The position numbers and the translations under genes were made by a program. The notes beneath the pieces were generated by a model that was not told the DNA's origin, ran no database searches, and saw only the letters and a list, made by a program, of their open reading frames with translations. Shown here piece after piece: positions 33,959-45,743 of a stretch of 64,000 bases of DNA; positions within the stretch are counted from its first letter, which is position 1; every line of letters begins with the position of its first letter. Source of the stretch: Mytilus galloprovincialis (lineage: Eukaryota > Mollusca > Bivalvia > Mytilida > Mytilidae); NCBI RefSeq assembly GCF_965363235.1, contig NC_134851.1:49604833-49668832 (forward strand), read 5' to 3'.

Positions 33959-35858
33959 TCTCCAAACGTATTTCGTACGTAATTCCTAAGTTAAGATGTT
34001 TAATATCTTTGGATCTTCCTGTTAACTACGTATAAATGTACCTAAATGGAAACAAGTATAATAAAAATCATACCGTTTTCATTTTCTCTCAAATATTTAA
34101 TACCGTACAAAAAATACTTGCTTTGTAATATATGTTTTCCTTTTAGTTAATTTGTGTTACACCAATTAAAAAAGAAACAAAAAAAAAACGACTATATAAA
34201 TTAACTTAAAACGGAAGTATAGATTTGTTTTTAAAATCCTGCTAACTTGCAATGTCATTTCATTTGCAAAATATTAACTACAAAATCATAAAGGCAGTTT
34301 AACTTTTAAAACATGATGTCAAAGAGTTCATCTTTATGTTGATTACTGTCGATATCATTGTGTATAACAATTAAAAAATACTAAATTATTGTAATGGTAC
34401 CGATCTGATAAAGATAAGTTTAACCCCAATTTATTTAAAACATGTAACAATAGGTACCGTTACCCTGTCGATATTACTGGTTTAAAATTTCAAGAATTCA
34501 CTAAATATACTGTAACAACGACCATGTAAAATTACTTTTAAAAATAACTTCCTTCTAGTTATTTTGAGATTGTTATTTTTCGGTCGAATCTGTACATGCT
34601 GTACAAGACACCATTACCAGAAATATCCTATTTTTCGTTTCCTATATTTTCCCCCCTTTTTTGGGACATTAATTTTCTTTGGTCTCATCTAACTGTGTTT
34701 ATATTTCATAGGATTCTTTACTGAAATGTACAAAATCTATTTGACGGTATTTGTTTGTTGATACACTATTAAGGACTATGAGTAAATACAGCATTTCTTA
34801 AATGTTTTATTGGTAAATCTAAAAGTTAGGAATTTCGTTACCACAAATAAGCACAAATAACTAAAGCCTTTATTAAATTGTTTCAAGGATACAATGGTTT
34901 GGTTTGCGAGTTAAGCTGTTTCTGTACAAAACATATAACAAATTGCATATTTAGATATGTTTATGAGACATTACACACAAAATGAATATGCATCTTTGTT
35001 TTGATCAATAAATATACTATTTTTCATTAATTAAATATAAGATATACATACATGTATTTAATTTTGTTACAGTAGAACATGTGTTATTTGAAGCTTGCTT
35101 ACACTTGAATCTTTTTATCAACATGTTTTACATATCTACTGTAAGCTGTGCACCGAATCTGTAATGCAACTAGATCAAATCAAAATCAAGTTATTGTGAA
35201 TGATAGTTGTATTCCTGCATTGATGACATTCATCGTAGAGTATTCGTGACATGTGTTATAAATTCGTTTCTCTAATTTTGTTGCAATTTGACCCATAAAT
35301 AAATTTAATTGATGATCTCAGAAGATGATTGAATGAGTTTACAGGTCATAACTTTTATCAGCTTACCGAATGAATCAAAATGTTCTAACAGTGTTGAATG
35401 TGTAATGCACTCGAAGAGTTTTTCGTTTATCAAAAATTAAAAGTTATTTGATAATCCTTAGAGAAACATATTCTTAGATAGTCAGTCATGGTTTATTTAT
35501 CCAATCTTGATAGTAAAAATCTCATTTTAAAGTTATCGCCAAGAAATATCCCAATTAAAGAAATCCGATAATCCAGTAGTAACAATTTAAGAAATTATAT
35601 ATATCATACGAAATAAGTATATAGATAGATATTACACAAATGTACGCATCATTTACATTTATAAGACTTTAGTTGATTTTAGAATAGGTATAAATGAAAT
35701 AAAAGATGGAAAATTGTCTGTTTTGTAGGGTTTTGATACCAACTTATTATTCAAACTTTTAATTGCATAATTTTCGTCGGGTTTTATTCAATCTGAATAA
35801 ATTAACAGATGTAATGATATGCATTTGCATAATGTCAATTTCTATGCGACGCAGTATC
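33959..35858. other. Upstream flank of gene B and intergenic DNA
   Basis: Very AT-rich; no ORF with protein character, no recognised repeat. It must hold the gene B promoter unless an untranslated exon lies further out. Confidence 0.4.
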
Positions 35859-35930
35859 ATAAAAGAGGGACGAAAGATACCAAAGGGACAGTCAAACTCA
35901 TAAATATAAAACAAACTGACAACGCCATGT
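35859..35930 (+). repeat. GAGGGACGAAAGATACC-family fragment
   Basis: GAGGGACGAAAGATACCAAA, GACAGTCAAACTCATAAAT, GACAACGCCATG. Part of the translation at 35819-36025. Confidence 0.75.
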
Positions 35931-35933
35931 TCT

Positions 35934-36023
35934 GTTTAAATTTACAAACTTGGTGTAATGGACTTTTCACTATTTTTTTTACATTTATTTTTGTCACTAC
36001 GTTTTTTTACATTTTATGTTCAT
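35934..36023. repeat. 90-bp direct duplication, copy 1
   Basis: From GTTTAAATTTACAAACTTGG to TTTTATGTTCAT. It differs from 36352-36441 at only about two positions. The two copies give the matching but meaningless ORF translations at 35819-36025 and 36315-36506. Confidence 0.85.
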
Positions 36024-36351
36024 AAAATGCGGAGATTAATACATACATCTTATCCTTTGGATCTTCTTGTTTTTTTTTACCTAAAGTAAGATATATTATG
36101 TTCCTAATGAAAGTAAATGAAAAAGCGTATCGGACAGAAAAAAAATGTTTAAGTAGGGTTTACTGGATTATTTTTAATATAAACTAGTATCATCCTTAGG
36201 ATAAAATTCACAATAAATGAGAAATCTTACCTGATTGTATAATCTCTATTTTACAACACAAATTTATCGTTTCTGTCAAAGTTATCAAATAAACAGTGTC
36301 ACTGAGGCAAGAGGGTGCATTTGCATTGGTTAATGAAGGGGGATTGTTCTG

Positions 36352-36441
36352 GTTTAAATTTACAAACTTGGTTAAATGGACTTTTCACTATTTTTTTTAC
36401 ATTTATTTTTGTCACTACGTTTTTTTACATTTTATGTTCAT
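36352..36441. repeat. 90-bp direct duplication, copy 2
   Basis: Near-identical to 35934-36023, 418 bp downstream. Both are preceded at a distance by TGCATTTGCAT, so the original duplicated segment may have been longer. Confidence 0.85.
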
Positions 36442-37499
36442 ATAATATTATGCTATTAACAAGTGAATTTAAATTGAACAATAATGTATTTTCACTTCAA
36501 AAATAATAAATGGTTACATAAAACTAATACTAAGTATTCGGTCTACTTACACTTATTACCATGTTTTAAGGCACATTTTATAAAAGCATAATTTAAATGT
36601 ATCCTACATTACGGACCTTGGGATCAAACATTAACAAAAAAGTAGTGAAGCATTTCTATTTATTCCACAATAGATTAGTAACTAACGATACAAAGAACTG
36701 AAAGTTTCCTTTTCATATTATCAACATTTGATCCGACATTTGGATTGGATGATTTCAACGAATGATGTTTAATGAACTACGTATTTCATTTTTATTTCAA
36801 TTGGAAAGTCCTAAATCAGTGTTTTACATGGAACCAGTGTAACTAAATGAAACAGTTACGTCATCAATAAAGTTCTTATTAACTGATCTTATTTCAGTAT
36901 ACTCCAATACGTTTACAAAAACAAACGTCAATTGTTCAATTTTGTAGTTGACGAAAACTTTTGACTACATTTAATCTTTTTATAAGGTAAAACAGCGTTT
37001 GATATTAAAAGCCTATTTTCTGTCAAAATAACAAAAAACACCCCAATATTTAGATGGTACCAAACACCTTGACTAAAATTAATTTGACTCGTTGAGTTTT
37101 CATGAAATTTTGACACAAGATCTGCTTTTACCTTTTGAGAAAAAATGTAAAAATGTCAAAAACACTTTTACCACACACTTTAACGAAAAAAAATCATTGG
37201 ATTTATATAGTCAGTTTCAGTTAGTCTATTTGCCATTTTGTTTGTCTTTGTACAAATCGTCAAATGACTGTCACTGTACATGTAAATCCGGTCATGGTTT
37301 GCTATGGTTATTTTTTTGTATATTTGTCATTCATTTTGCTAATTTGTTTTGTCTATATGTCTTTTTGTGTTTCTTTGTTACATATTTGTTTGTTTTTTAT
37401 AGCGATTGAGATTATGACAGAATGATAACTGCTGTATCCTTTTTTTTGACATTTTTTCCTATGATGTCTGTTTGTTTTGTTAACACATCGTCGTCAATA
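36442..37499. other. Intergenic DNA, nothing recognised
   Basis: The ORF at 37092-37409 has a hydrophobic, Phe/Leu-rich end that reflects T-rich DNA; I do not regard it as a gene. Confidence 0.45.
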
Positions 37500-37760
37500 T
37501 AATAGAATGTAATGCGACTGTCATACAGGTCGGAGGTTTAGCTAGCTTTAAAACCAGGTTTAATCCCCCGTTTATTTTACATAAGAAAATGCCTGTACCA
37601 AATAAAGGCAGCAGTAGTATACCGCTGTTCAAAGTCATGACTATGACTGTTGTTATCGATTCGTCGGAAATGTTTGTACTATTGGTTTTGCCATTTAATT
37701 ACGGATTTCCTGTTTTGCATTTTCCTCGGAGCTTATGTTTTTTGTTATTTTACTTTTGAC
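37500..37760 (+). repeat. AAAACCAGGTT-family repeat with rearranged middle
   Basis: TAGCTAGCTTTAAAACCAGG, GAAAATGCCTGTACCAAATA, then AAAGGCAGCAGTAGTATACC (normally at the other end of the family and in the opposite sense), then TTTTCCTCGGAGC. This copy is a junction or recombinant of two family parts. Confidence 0.6.
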
Positions 37761-38019
37761 AAACTCTAATTTGGTTCATTGAGAAGCTTCTGGTCACCTT
37801 AACAACAGAACGTGATTAAAACTTTCAGCTGATATATCTCTCTGTAGTGTTATGTACCACCTTAAAACTATATTCAATTTATCATGTTTTGCATAGGCAG
37901 CAATCATTTTATTTCGAAAAGAACAACTCTACAATTGACAATTGAACCCAATTTAAGTAAACACGTCATAACAGAATCAAATCGATAATTAGTAACAAGG
38001 CTGTTCATACCTCATTGTA

Positions 38020-38165
38020 TTACATTGTAAAAAAGCTTCGGTGAGTTATATAGGTCTTTAAATTTAAGAAACTCGAATACATGAGCGTCACTGATGAGTC
38101 TTGTGTAGACATAATGCGCATCTGGCGTATAAAATTATAAACCTGGTACCTTTGATAACTAATTA
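38020..38165 (-). repeat. CGCGTTTCGTCTAC-family fragment
   Basis: Reverse complement of the unit start: GAGCGTCACTGATGAGTCTT, GTGTAGACATAATGCGCATC, ACCTGGTACCTTTGATAAC. Confidence 0.75.
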
Positions 38166-38196
38166 GACATGTTCATCAAGTACGGACAGACCAACA

Positions 38197-38535
38197 TTAC
38201 CTCCGTAACCTAATATCGTCGATATGAAGTCTGTTTACCACCGTCGAAATATTGGAACAGTAGCAAGGAACAGCTTTTACAAAAGGTAAAATTGTTTGAC
38301 AACAACTGCGATTCCATTCGATTTGACACAATTTCCAGCTTCTTATTGATGTCATATGCAAGAAAGCATCAGCAACAATGTGAACATATGCTGTATCGTC
38401 ATCTTTGGTGTCATCGCAGATGAGCACGAACAAGCCAAAGTTGACATCATGGAAATGTTCTTTCTTTGTTTCAACATGTAACATGTTTAAGTATGATTTA
38501 TCAAGACAATTCATTACAGACCGTACGGTGTCCAA
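38197..38535 (-). other. Coding-like minus-strand ORF of unknown origin
   Basis: Up to 112 codons with balanced composition, including LDKSYLNMLHVETKKEHFHD and DDTAYVHIVADAFLH. It looks more protein-like than the other orphan ORFs here, but I recognise no family. Its upstream end runs into a SINE-like fragment at 38515-38615, so the predicted start is not genuine. It could be an exon or a decayed gene or retroelement piece. Confidence 0.25.
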
Positions 38536-38615
38536 TAGTTGTTAATTTCTGTGTCATTTTGTTCTCTTGTGAAGAGTTGTATCATTGGCAATCATACCAC
38601 ATCTTCTTTTTTAAA
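38515..38615 (+). repeat. SINE-like repeat, terminal fragment
   Basis: GACCGTACGGTGTCCAATAG, GTGTCATTTTGTTCTCTTG, TTGGCAATCATACCACATC and a T-rich end. Confidence 0.8.
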
Positions 38616-38784
38616 TTAACAGCACGATCATTGACTAATACCAGCACAAAGTCAAAATCAGAAAGGAAAAGGAAGAAAAAGAGAAGCAATAAGGAAACAG
38701 TTTTCAACAAGCGTATACAGAATTTTCCTCATCACTTGTACCTTCTTTCCCAAATTGTCAAAGACTGTTTTAGTAACAAACATG

Positions 38785-38868
38785 TTGGTGACCTTCTGCT
38801 GTTGTTTTTTCTATGGTCGGGTTGTTGTCTCTTTGACACATTCCCTATTTCCATTCTCAATTTTATAT
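38785..38868 (+). repeat. Penelope-like tail fragment
   Basis: TTCTATGGTCGGGTTGTTGT, CTTTGACACATTCCCTATTT, CATTCTCAATTTTAT. Confidence 0.75.
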
Positions 38869-39971
38869 ATCAGTGTCTTGGTTCAGGTGCAGTGATGTAT
38901 CAAGAGAAAACATTTCAAGAGTTGTTGCATGTATCATCAGAGGATTAATCCAAGTAATGAAAAGTATCCTGCCTACAAAGGGGAATTCCTCGCCTAAAAA
39001 TGAGTTATTACATATCAGATCCATGGTTATTTGAAAAAAAAATGTGGTATTAGTAACAGAAACCTAAATCTGACTAATGTGTTCACATCGAAGACATAGA
39101 ATGCAGACAGGGAAATATAAAAAGACTGGTGCACTATTCAGATAACAATAGTTTTAAAACAGGAAACTGCGCATTTGATGGATGTATCAAGGCGATCATT
39201 TAAATGTTTAGAACATCTCACAATGATAAATAGTTGTTAAACACGTTATCATAGACAACCATAATATACATTCAAGTGGAGCAAGAAATTGATATGGCTA
39301 CAGTTCAACAGTCAATAACATCTTGAATTGTGAAGCCATGATCTAAATCCAGAAAAGGATAGTAACCACTCGCGATCGGCCATCTGAATCGTCAGCTTGA
39401 CCAGATGGAATCAATGTTAAACAATTAGTCGTACTATCTATGCATGAACCTTTCGTTTGTCAAAAGCTGAAAAATAAGATGGGTCATTCCAGTGATATGC
39501 TAGTGTAGATTGTACAGAGAGAAACCGGAGAGGGACGAGGATGCACACTTCAAATCAATCTTCTTTCTTTTGTGGGTTACATGTACATTATTTATAGGGA
39601 GCCAGTTTCACCAATATATACTAGTAGATAGAACATCTTCACAAGGACAATTGGATAATGAGAGTAGTAAAAGAGGGTTACCTGTTCTCGTAATAGTAGA
39701 TTATGGGAGTGAGAAAGACCCTATCCAATACGATACAGGTTGAAGACTCATAATTACGTTGGGAGTCCTACTTAACTTCAAATGCAAGTGCAGATTATTT
39801 TAATGTCTAATCCACTTAGAAGCACTTCTCAAGATCAGTACAATGAGGTTAAGGCACAAATAGAATCAGTAATGACAAAAATTATATCTAGTTTTTGTGT
39901 CTAAACATTTTATACAACTTCGACTTCAACCATTTATGATGCGCTTTAGACTCACGTGTTGGTTCACCAGG
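38869..39971. other. Orphan ORF region, possibly a decayed gene
   Basis: An ORF at 39510-39743 (+, 77 codons) has a charged N-terminus, one hydrophobic span (KSIFFLLWVTCTLF) and a polar tail, like the start of a type II membrane protein. Further coding-like stretches follow in other frames, for example NPLRSTSQDQYNEVKAQIES near 39810, and after the foldback insertion near 40,870. This pattern fits a broken gene, but I cannot name a family. Confidence 0.25.
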
Positions 39972-40850
39972 GGCCTGGTTTTCGAAAGTATCATAAGATA
40001 TGTCATAAGATATATCTTAGGACATATTTTATGATGATCTTATGACTATCATATGATATGTCATAGAATGTAAATCAAAGCTGTCTTAAGAGAGTCATAG
40101 CTATGATGCTCTTATGACTGTCATAAGGGAACATTATTTTCTATTATTTTAAATAATGATTAAAAAGTGATGAATATAAAAATGAAAATGAAAAGTATGA
40201 GCATATTAATTATTACAATTCTAAATATTTACGAATTATTTTTTTTTTTCATTATAATGAACATGAAATTTTATGCAAAAAGGAATTGAAATATGAGTTG
40301 ATAATTTGTTTAAATTTAGTTTGTAATATATAATAAATCTTGAACTTCGCTTTCGTGTATTATCATACATGCATTGTTATTTAACTGTGAATACTTTTTA
40401 GATTCGGTACATCGAGTACCCGCTTAACGAAATGCCCGTGCACCGTTAATAAAGTACAGTAACTGTCAAATATACTAGGAACGAAATAATATGTATATTC
40501 ATTATACAAAACCAGGAGTTAAAAAAGAATTCCAAATTTTATGTCGCAGGAGATTCAAATTTTAATTCAAGTAGTTGAGAAAATAAAATCTTTACTATTT
40601 AGCATACTGAGAAACACAACAAATATTTGTATTGCAATTAACATGAAATTATACATGAAAAGTGATTAAAATTTTAGTTGACAATCATAAGACCATCATA
40701 AGTCATGTCGCGAGGGGTCTTAATTTTACGACAAAAGTTATGACAAATCGTAACTTGGGACACTTTCGAAAACATATCTTACGACTATGACATGTCATAA
40801 GACCATCATAAGACATGACTTAGTCATAAGATACTTTCGAAAACCAGGCC
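39972..40850. mobile_element. 879-bp foldback/MITE-like element with 5-bp target duplication
   Basis: Both ends read GGCCTGGTTTTCGAAAGTAT as perfect inverted repeats. The flanks are CCAGG at 39967-39971 and again at 40851-40855. The subterminal regions are crowded with CATAAGAC and its complement, giving long imperfect inverted arms. A second inner TTTCGAAAAC lies near 40765. The centre is AT-rich with no ORF, so the element is non-autonomous. Confidence 0.85.
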
Positions 40851-41020
40851 CCAGGTTGCTACTCATTTACAGTGACAGTGGTAATAAATATAGGCTATGC
40901 TTATATCGGAGAGCATGGAACATGGTTTAGTCCATCTATTGATGAAACAAGCAGGCGGTGCACTACGGTAATATCATACTTGTTATATGAGGTGGTTTCT
41001 GTTGGCCAATCGAAAATGGT

Positions 41021-41115
41021 TACCATTGAAGACCTATTGGTGTTCTTCGGCTGTTGTCTGTTCTATGGTCGGGTTGTTGTTTCTTTGACACATTCCCTAT
41101 CTTCATTCTCAATGT
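41021..41115 (+). repeat. Penelope-like tail fragment
   Basis: ATTGAAGACCTATTGGTGTT, TTCGGCTGTTGTCTGTTCTA, TGGTCGGGTTGTTGT, CTTTGACACATTCCCTA. The ORF at 40872-41249 runs through it, so its middle is repeat translation. Confidence 0.75.
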
Positions 41116-41809
41116 TACCTTATTCAATACAAAAACAGCCAGTTCATAAAACTGTTAATCAACTGGGATCGGGTCGAAAAGATACAATAAATATTAACAG
41201 AGTAACGTCTTCAGTATTGAACATGCTTAGTTGTCCATATTATTATTAGTAAAGTTATAAAGCTTAATACAAAAACATATAAAACCTTTTAACATAAAAT
41301 ATTCATTTTAGAAAACATTTATACTTAGATTTTTATTTATTCTAAATAGGTTCGAATTTCTTCATTAAATATCAGATATATATAATTTGCAATGACGAAA
41401 CATTATTGGTGTATGTTTTCTATTGCAATAATTGACTTTCATAAGCATGATAAGTAAAGAAGAGACGTTTGTGTTGCGATTTGATTTGTCTCATCTAAAT
41501 GAGGATAATGCTATAAGAAATATTTCGTTCTGCACAACTTTTCAATATAATTGATTATTTGGGCAATCCTCTATATTAAACTTGTATAATTAAGATAGTT
41601 ATAGCATTAAATTATTTTTTTAACATGTTTATATCTATGCAGTGTCCATACACTGATTTGCATTAAAGTCGAATTATATTGTTTTCCAAAAATCAAGATA
41701 CCCAAATGTATACATTGTGCATAAATGTCGAGACCAAACCAGTAACGTACAGTTGAGCTGCATTATTTCCAGCTCCAGGCTTCACCTAAACTAAAAAACG
41801 ATGATTTCG
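41116..41809. other. Intergenic DNA, nothing recognised
   Basis: AT-rich, no ORF of note apart from the tail of the repeat-derived frame ending at 41249. Confidence 0.45.
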
Positions 41810-41970
41810 TCGTCATATGTAAATGAATAAAAATCCCACCCATTCGGGGTTTAGAATCATCATACCATTATGAAATATTTGAGAAGGGCATAAGCTGTAT
41901 CATACCAACAACTGGTTTTAGAATAAATGTGCTTATTTCGGATGCAAAGACTCTATGAGTGAATCAATAT
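41810..41970 (-). repeat. Penelope-like 3' fragment
   Basis: ATTCGGGGTTTAGAATCATC, GAGAAGGGCATAAGCTGTAT, ACCAACAACTGGTTTTAGAA, GATGCAAAGACTCTATGAGT; parallel to 62,455-62,575. Confidence 0.65.
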
Positions 41971-42205
41971 TAGGGAGCTAAGTTGAATCTTTTTTTTTTT
42001 AAGGCAAAACGAGAGTTTTGAGTAAAAAAGGCTGGATGACAATTTATGTAAATAAAGTCAGGATAAAGTAATAAAAAATATGCAGGACAGAGTAGAGTGA
42101 AAAATAAAAAGGCAGACAAAGATTACAATTAAATAAATGTAGAACAATATTTTTTATCGTAGTCCCCCCCACCACCACCAAATAAAATCAAATACAAATA
42201 TTATT

Positions 42206-42658
42206 TTGCAAAACGGCCTGAATCAAGCAATTGATCAGCCGACATATTTTTGCGAGACCAGTTCATCTTTACTGGATTTAATTTTAGTAAGCGACCCTGA
42301 CATACTTTTATATACTGAAGTCGGTGATAATATTTTGGAAGCTAATGTACGATATCACTGTCCTGTGAGTGGCATAATAAACATTCAAAAAACACAAAAT
42401 AAAGTTTTTAGTAGGAAGATTTGGGACTATGATCACGCAGACCTAACTAATTATAAATTTGATCTAAGTGAAGTAAATTGGGATAATATTATTAATAATA
42501 ATGACGTAAATGTTGCCGCGACAAAAATTACAGAAACTATATTAAAAATAGCTTCAAAACATATACCTTGTAAATTTGTCAAGTTTAGATCTCAAGACCC
42601 GCCATGGCTAACTGGTCATATAAAAAAAACTAATTCGGCGCCGAAAAAGACTTCATAA
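42206..42658 (+). pseudogene. LINE endonuclease C-terminal part
   Basis: SSSLLDLILVSDP and RYHCPV are typical of the last blocks of APE-type endonucleases, the His being the usual catalytic one of the DH/SDH motif (here YH). PPWLTGHIKK marks the linker to the reverse transcriptase. A one-base frameshift near 42,630 ends this frame; the coding sense continues in the frame of the next entry. The frame is open upstream of its first ATG and lacks the N-terminal catalytic blocks. Confidence 0.8.
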
Positions 42659-42659
42659 A

Positions 42660-44546
42660 ATGGCAAAAAAGAAAAATACTGCTGATTCGTGGCGACAATT
42701 TCGGTATGTTAGGAATCAATGCATAAATTTTATAAAAACAGCTAAACTTGACTTTTTCAACAAACAAATAAATATATTAGAGAATCCAGAAACCAATGTT
42801 AAGAATTGGTGGAAGCTTTTAAAAAATTTATCTGGACAGCCTTCGAAAGCGTCAAATTATCCCCCTTTGTTAGTAAATAATGAATATATAGAAGACGATA
42901 ATGAAAAATCAAACGCATTTAATCTCTTTTTTTGTAAGCAAGCTACCGTGGATGATTCTACAGCGTCTTTTCCTAATACCCCAATGTCCGATGATATACC
43001 AATTTTAAACAATATTATAATAACCGAAGAGGAAGTGTTTGATCATTTGTCTTTGTTAGACGTCACTAAAGCGACGGGCCCTAATGAAATTAGCGGTAGG
43101 CTTCTGAAGTATGCTGCTCTAGAGTTAAGTAAGCCCCTGGCTCAGCTTTTCAATAAATCTATACGTGAAGCTGTGTATCCAGAAACCTGGAAATTAGCAA
43201 GCGTTATACCAGTTTTCAAAAGTGGTGATAGAGAACTGGTGTCAAACTATAGACCGATATCACTTTTGTCGATCATTGGTAAGAGTATGGAACGTTGTGT
43301 TTTTAAACATTTCTTTAACTTTTTAAGAAAACATAATATAATAACAAGTGCCCAGTCAGGTTTCATGCCTGGAGATTCTACAATTAACCAACTCTTACAT
43401 ATAACAGATTTATTTGGCAAAGCTCTTGACGCAGGAAAAGAGATTCGTGTTGTCTTTTTTGATATAAGTCGTGCTTTCGATCGAGTTTGGCATGAAGGTC
43501 TAATTTATAATAAACTTAAAAATATTGGTATAAGAGGAAACCTATTAAAGTGGTTTATGAGCTATTTATCAAATCGAAAACAAAAAGTTGTTATTTCATG
43601 TCAATCCTCGGATACTTTTGGTGTAAATGCTGGCGTCCCTCAAGGATCAATATTAGGCCCCTTACTTTTTTTAGTATATATAAATGACATTGTAAACGAC
43701 ATAGACTGTAATATAAAACTATATGCTGACGATACTTCCCTTTTCATAGTAGTTGAAGATGAATATGCAGCAGCGAGTAAACTTAATTCTGATATAGAGA
43801 CTATCAACAATTGGTCAGTACAATGGCTAGTAAATTTTAATGCAAAAAAGACTGAAGCTATGACAATTTCCAAGAAATCAGTAAAACCCCATCATCCACC
43901 TCTTTATATGAATGATGATATGATTTCAGAAGTAGAAAGCCATAAACACCTTGGTTTAATTTTTCATGAGGATGGTTCATGGCATTCTCATGTCAATAAA
44001 ATAATTGAAAAGATAACACCTACTAGATTAAATTTATTTCGTGCCTTGAAATTCAAATTGAAAAGAAAGTATTTACAAACTATATATTTAAGTTTTATCC
44101 GACCTTTATTTGAATATACAGATATCATTTGGGACAACATTCCAGATTATTTAAGTGATAAACTAGAAAACATGCAACTTGAAGCGGCTAGGATAGTAAC
44201 TGGTGGTACTAAGTTATCGTCCATAAATAAATTATACGACGAAACAGGATGGGAGTTACTATCAGAAAGACGTAAAAAACACAAAATTATAAAATTTCAT
44301 GAAATGTTTCATAACAAAACCCCTGATTATTTAAGCGATATTATCCCTCAACAATTGTTTAATATTCATAATTATGACACAAGACGAACGAATGACACGC
44401 AACATATAAAGTGTAGAACTGCATTTTACCAGAAATCTTTTCTTCCCTCAGTTATTCGATCCTGGAATGCTATTCCGGACGATATCAGACTAAGTCCATC
44501 TAAGTTTACACTTAAACGTTACCTTAATCAAGATGTAAGTAAGTAA
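42660..44546 (+). pseudogene. LINE reverse transcriptase
   Basis: 628 codons as read. The RT fold is complete: NYRPISLLS (197-205), VVFFDISRAFD (264-274), AGVPQGSILGP (324-334), and catalytic YADD at 355-358, all key Asp residues present. The thumb-like region and the FLPSVIRSWNAIP block follow near 590-606. It starts one base out of frame with the endonuclease part, so the listed Met is internal to the original protein. A second frameshift near its stop separates it from the C-terminal Cys/His region. Confidence 0.88.
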
Positions 44547-44547
44547 A

Positions 44548-44880
44548 ATACCAAATTATTATTTTTATGGAGACAGGAAAGGACAAATACTTCATGCCAG
44601 ACTTCGGTTGGATTGTAGTAATCTGAACGAGCATTTATTTAAGAGAAATCTTGTAGAAAGTAAAAACTGTACCTGTGGTAGAATCGAGAGCAGTAAGCAT
44701 TTTCTTCTCGAGTGTAATAATTACTCCCTTGTCCGAAAACGTACGATAGAAAAAATTCCGTTCCCATACAATATAGAAACACTTCTATTTGGCTGCAATA
44801 ACCTCAATCAAGAGGAAAATCTACTCGTGTTTAAACAAGTGCAACAATTTTTGGTAGATTCGAAGCGTTTTGGCTTATAG
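44548..44880 (+). pseudogene. LINE C-terminal Cys/His domain
   Basis: Open from 44548 in a +1 frame relative to the RT: GDRKGQILHARLRLDCSNLN, then C-T-C-G with HFLLEC, a C-x-C-x8-H-x4-C arrangement commonly found at the C-terminus of such LINEs and presumed to bind nucleic acid. Its ATG at 44608 is not a real start. Confidence 0.75.
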
Positions 44881-45159
44881 CTTCCTTCGTGAATGATTAG
44901 GATCGTAATTGGGTGAGACAGTCTTGACAAAGTCCTGTAAACACACTCCGCCGTCGGTACATATATATATAGGAAAGATCTGACGAAAAAAAAATCAACT
45001 TTTTTATTTGCAGTTATTTCCCTTTATCTTTTTTCTACAGGGAGACGGATTAATATAAGGGAAACCTTGTTTCCGAATCCCTTTGTAATATTGTATCACT
45101 GTATTTATATGTGTATGTCATGTACATGATTTTTTTAAATAAAATATGTTTAAAGTAAA

Positions 45160-45350
45160 ATCAAAGTGAGAGGGTTAGCACTATAAAACCAGGTTTAATC
45201 CACCATTTTCTACATTTGAAAATGCCTGTACTAAGTCAGGAATATGACACTTCTTGTCAATTCGTTTTTGATGCGTTTTGTTATTTGATTTTGCCACTTT
45301 CCGAATTGATTTTCCTCTAAGTTCAGTATTTTTGTGATTTTACTTTTTTT
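45160..45350 (+). repeat. AAAACCAGGTT-family repeat
   Basis: GGGTTAGCACTATAAAACCA, GGTTTAATCCACCATTTTCT, GAAAATGCCTGTACTAAGTC, GTTCAGTATTTTTGTGATTT. It abuts the 3' end of the LINE. Confidence 0.8.
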
Positions 45351-45359
45351 TCAAACGGT

Positions 45360-45660
45360 AGCTCCCTTAATACCAAAATATGCCAAATGTAATGACCTGA
45401 CAACAGCATCGGCACTAATCCATCTGGATGTCTGTTTGAAGACTTGATTAGCTTTAGAGGTGAATGTCAACATTTTTGTACTTTGAAATAAATATAACAA
45501 TAAAAGGTTGGATGTGAAATACACCTAAAAGAGTTTGAACACATATATTGTCGCATTTTGACTTCCTAAATGTCTATTAAATTAGGTGTGTGCAATTTAT
45601 CAAGTACTTCCAACGAATTTTTGACACTCCAAAAGTAAATAATTCCACTTTTGTCAAAGG
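45360..45660 (-). mobile_element. Penelope-like 3' fragment, minus strand
   Basis: Parallel to 62,580-62,830: CCAAAATATGCCAAATGTAA, TGACCTGACAACAGCATCGG, TTAGAGGTGAATGTCAACAT, then TTTTTGACACTCCAAAA. It lies head-to-head with the plus-strand piece that follows. Confidence 0.6.
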
Positions 45661-45743
45661 CCTCATTTGAACAATTAATTACCAGGTCTGTCTATTGTTC
45701 CAAAAGTACTACTAAGTAAAATAGAGAGCTTAGTAGTGGAACA

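Larger units (their letters stand above)
42190..45155 (+). mobile_element. 5'-truncated jockey/CR1-like non-LTR retrotransposon
   Basis: In order: the C-terminal part of an endonuclease, a complete reverse transcriptase and a Cys/His C-terminal motif, then about 270 bp of 3' UTR ending near an AAATAAAATATG stretch. The endonuclease N-terminus and any ORF1 are missing, as expected for incomplete reverse transcription. Two frameshifts and no other obvious lesions suggest a fairly young insertion. Family assignment rests on the motif order only. Confidence 0.85.

Noticed and set aside
35819..36506. Pair of similar ORFs suggesting a small duplicated gene
   Set aside because: Similarity comes from a 90-bp DNA duplication; the translations are low-complexity Phe/Thr/Leu and one begins inside an interspersed repeat.
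40872..41249. 125-codon plus-strand ORF
   Set aside because: Its middle is the retroelement tail repeat in translation; only the first ~45 codons could be anything else.
43640..43873. Minus-strand ORF inside the LINE
   Set aside because: Antisense shadow of the reverse transcriptase.
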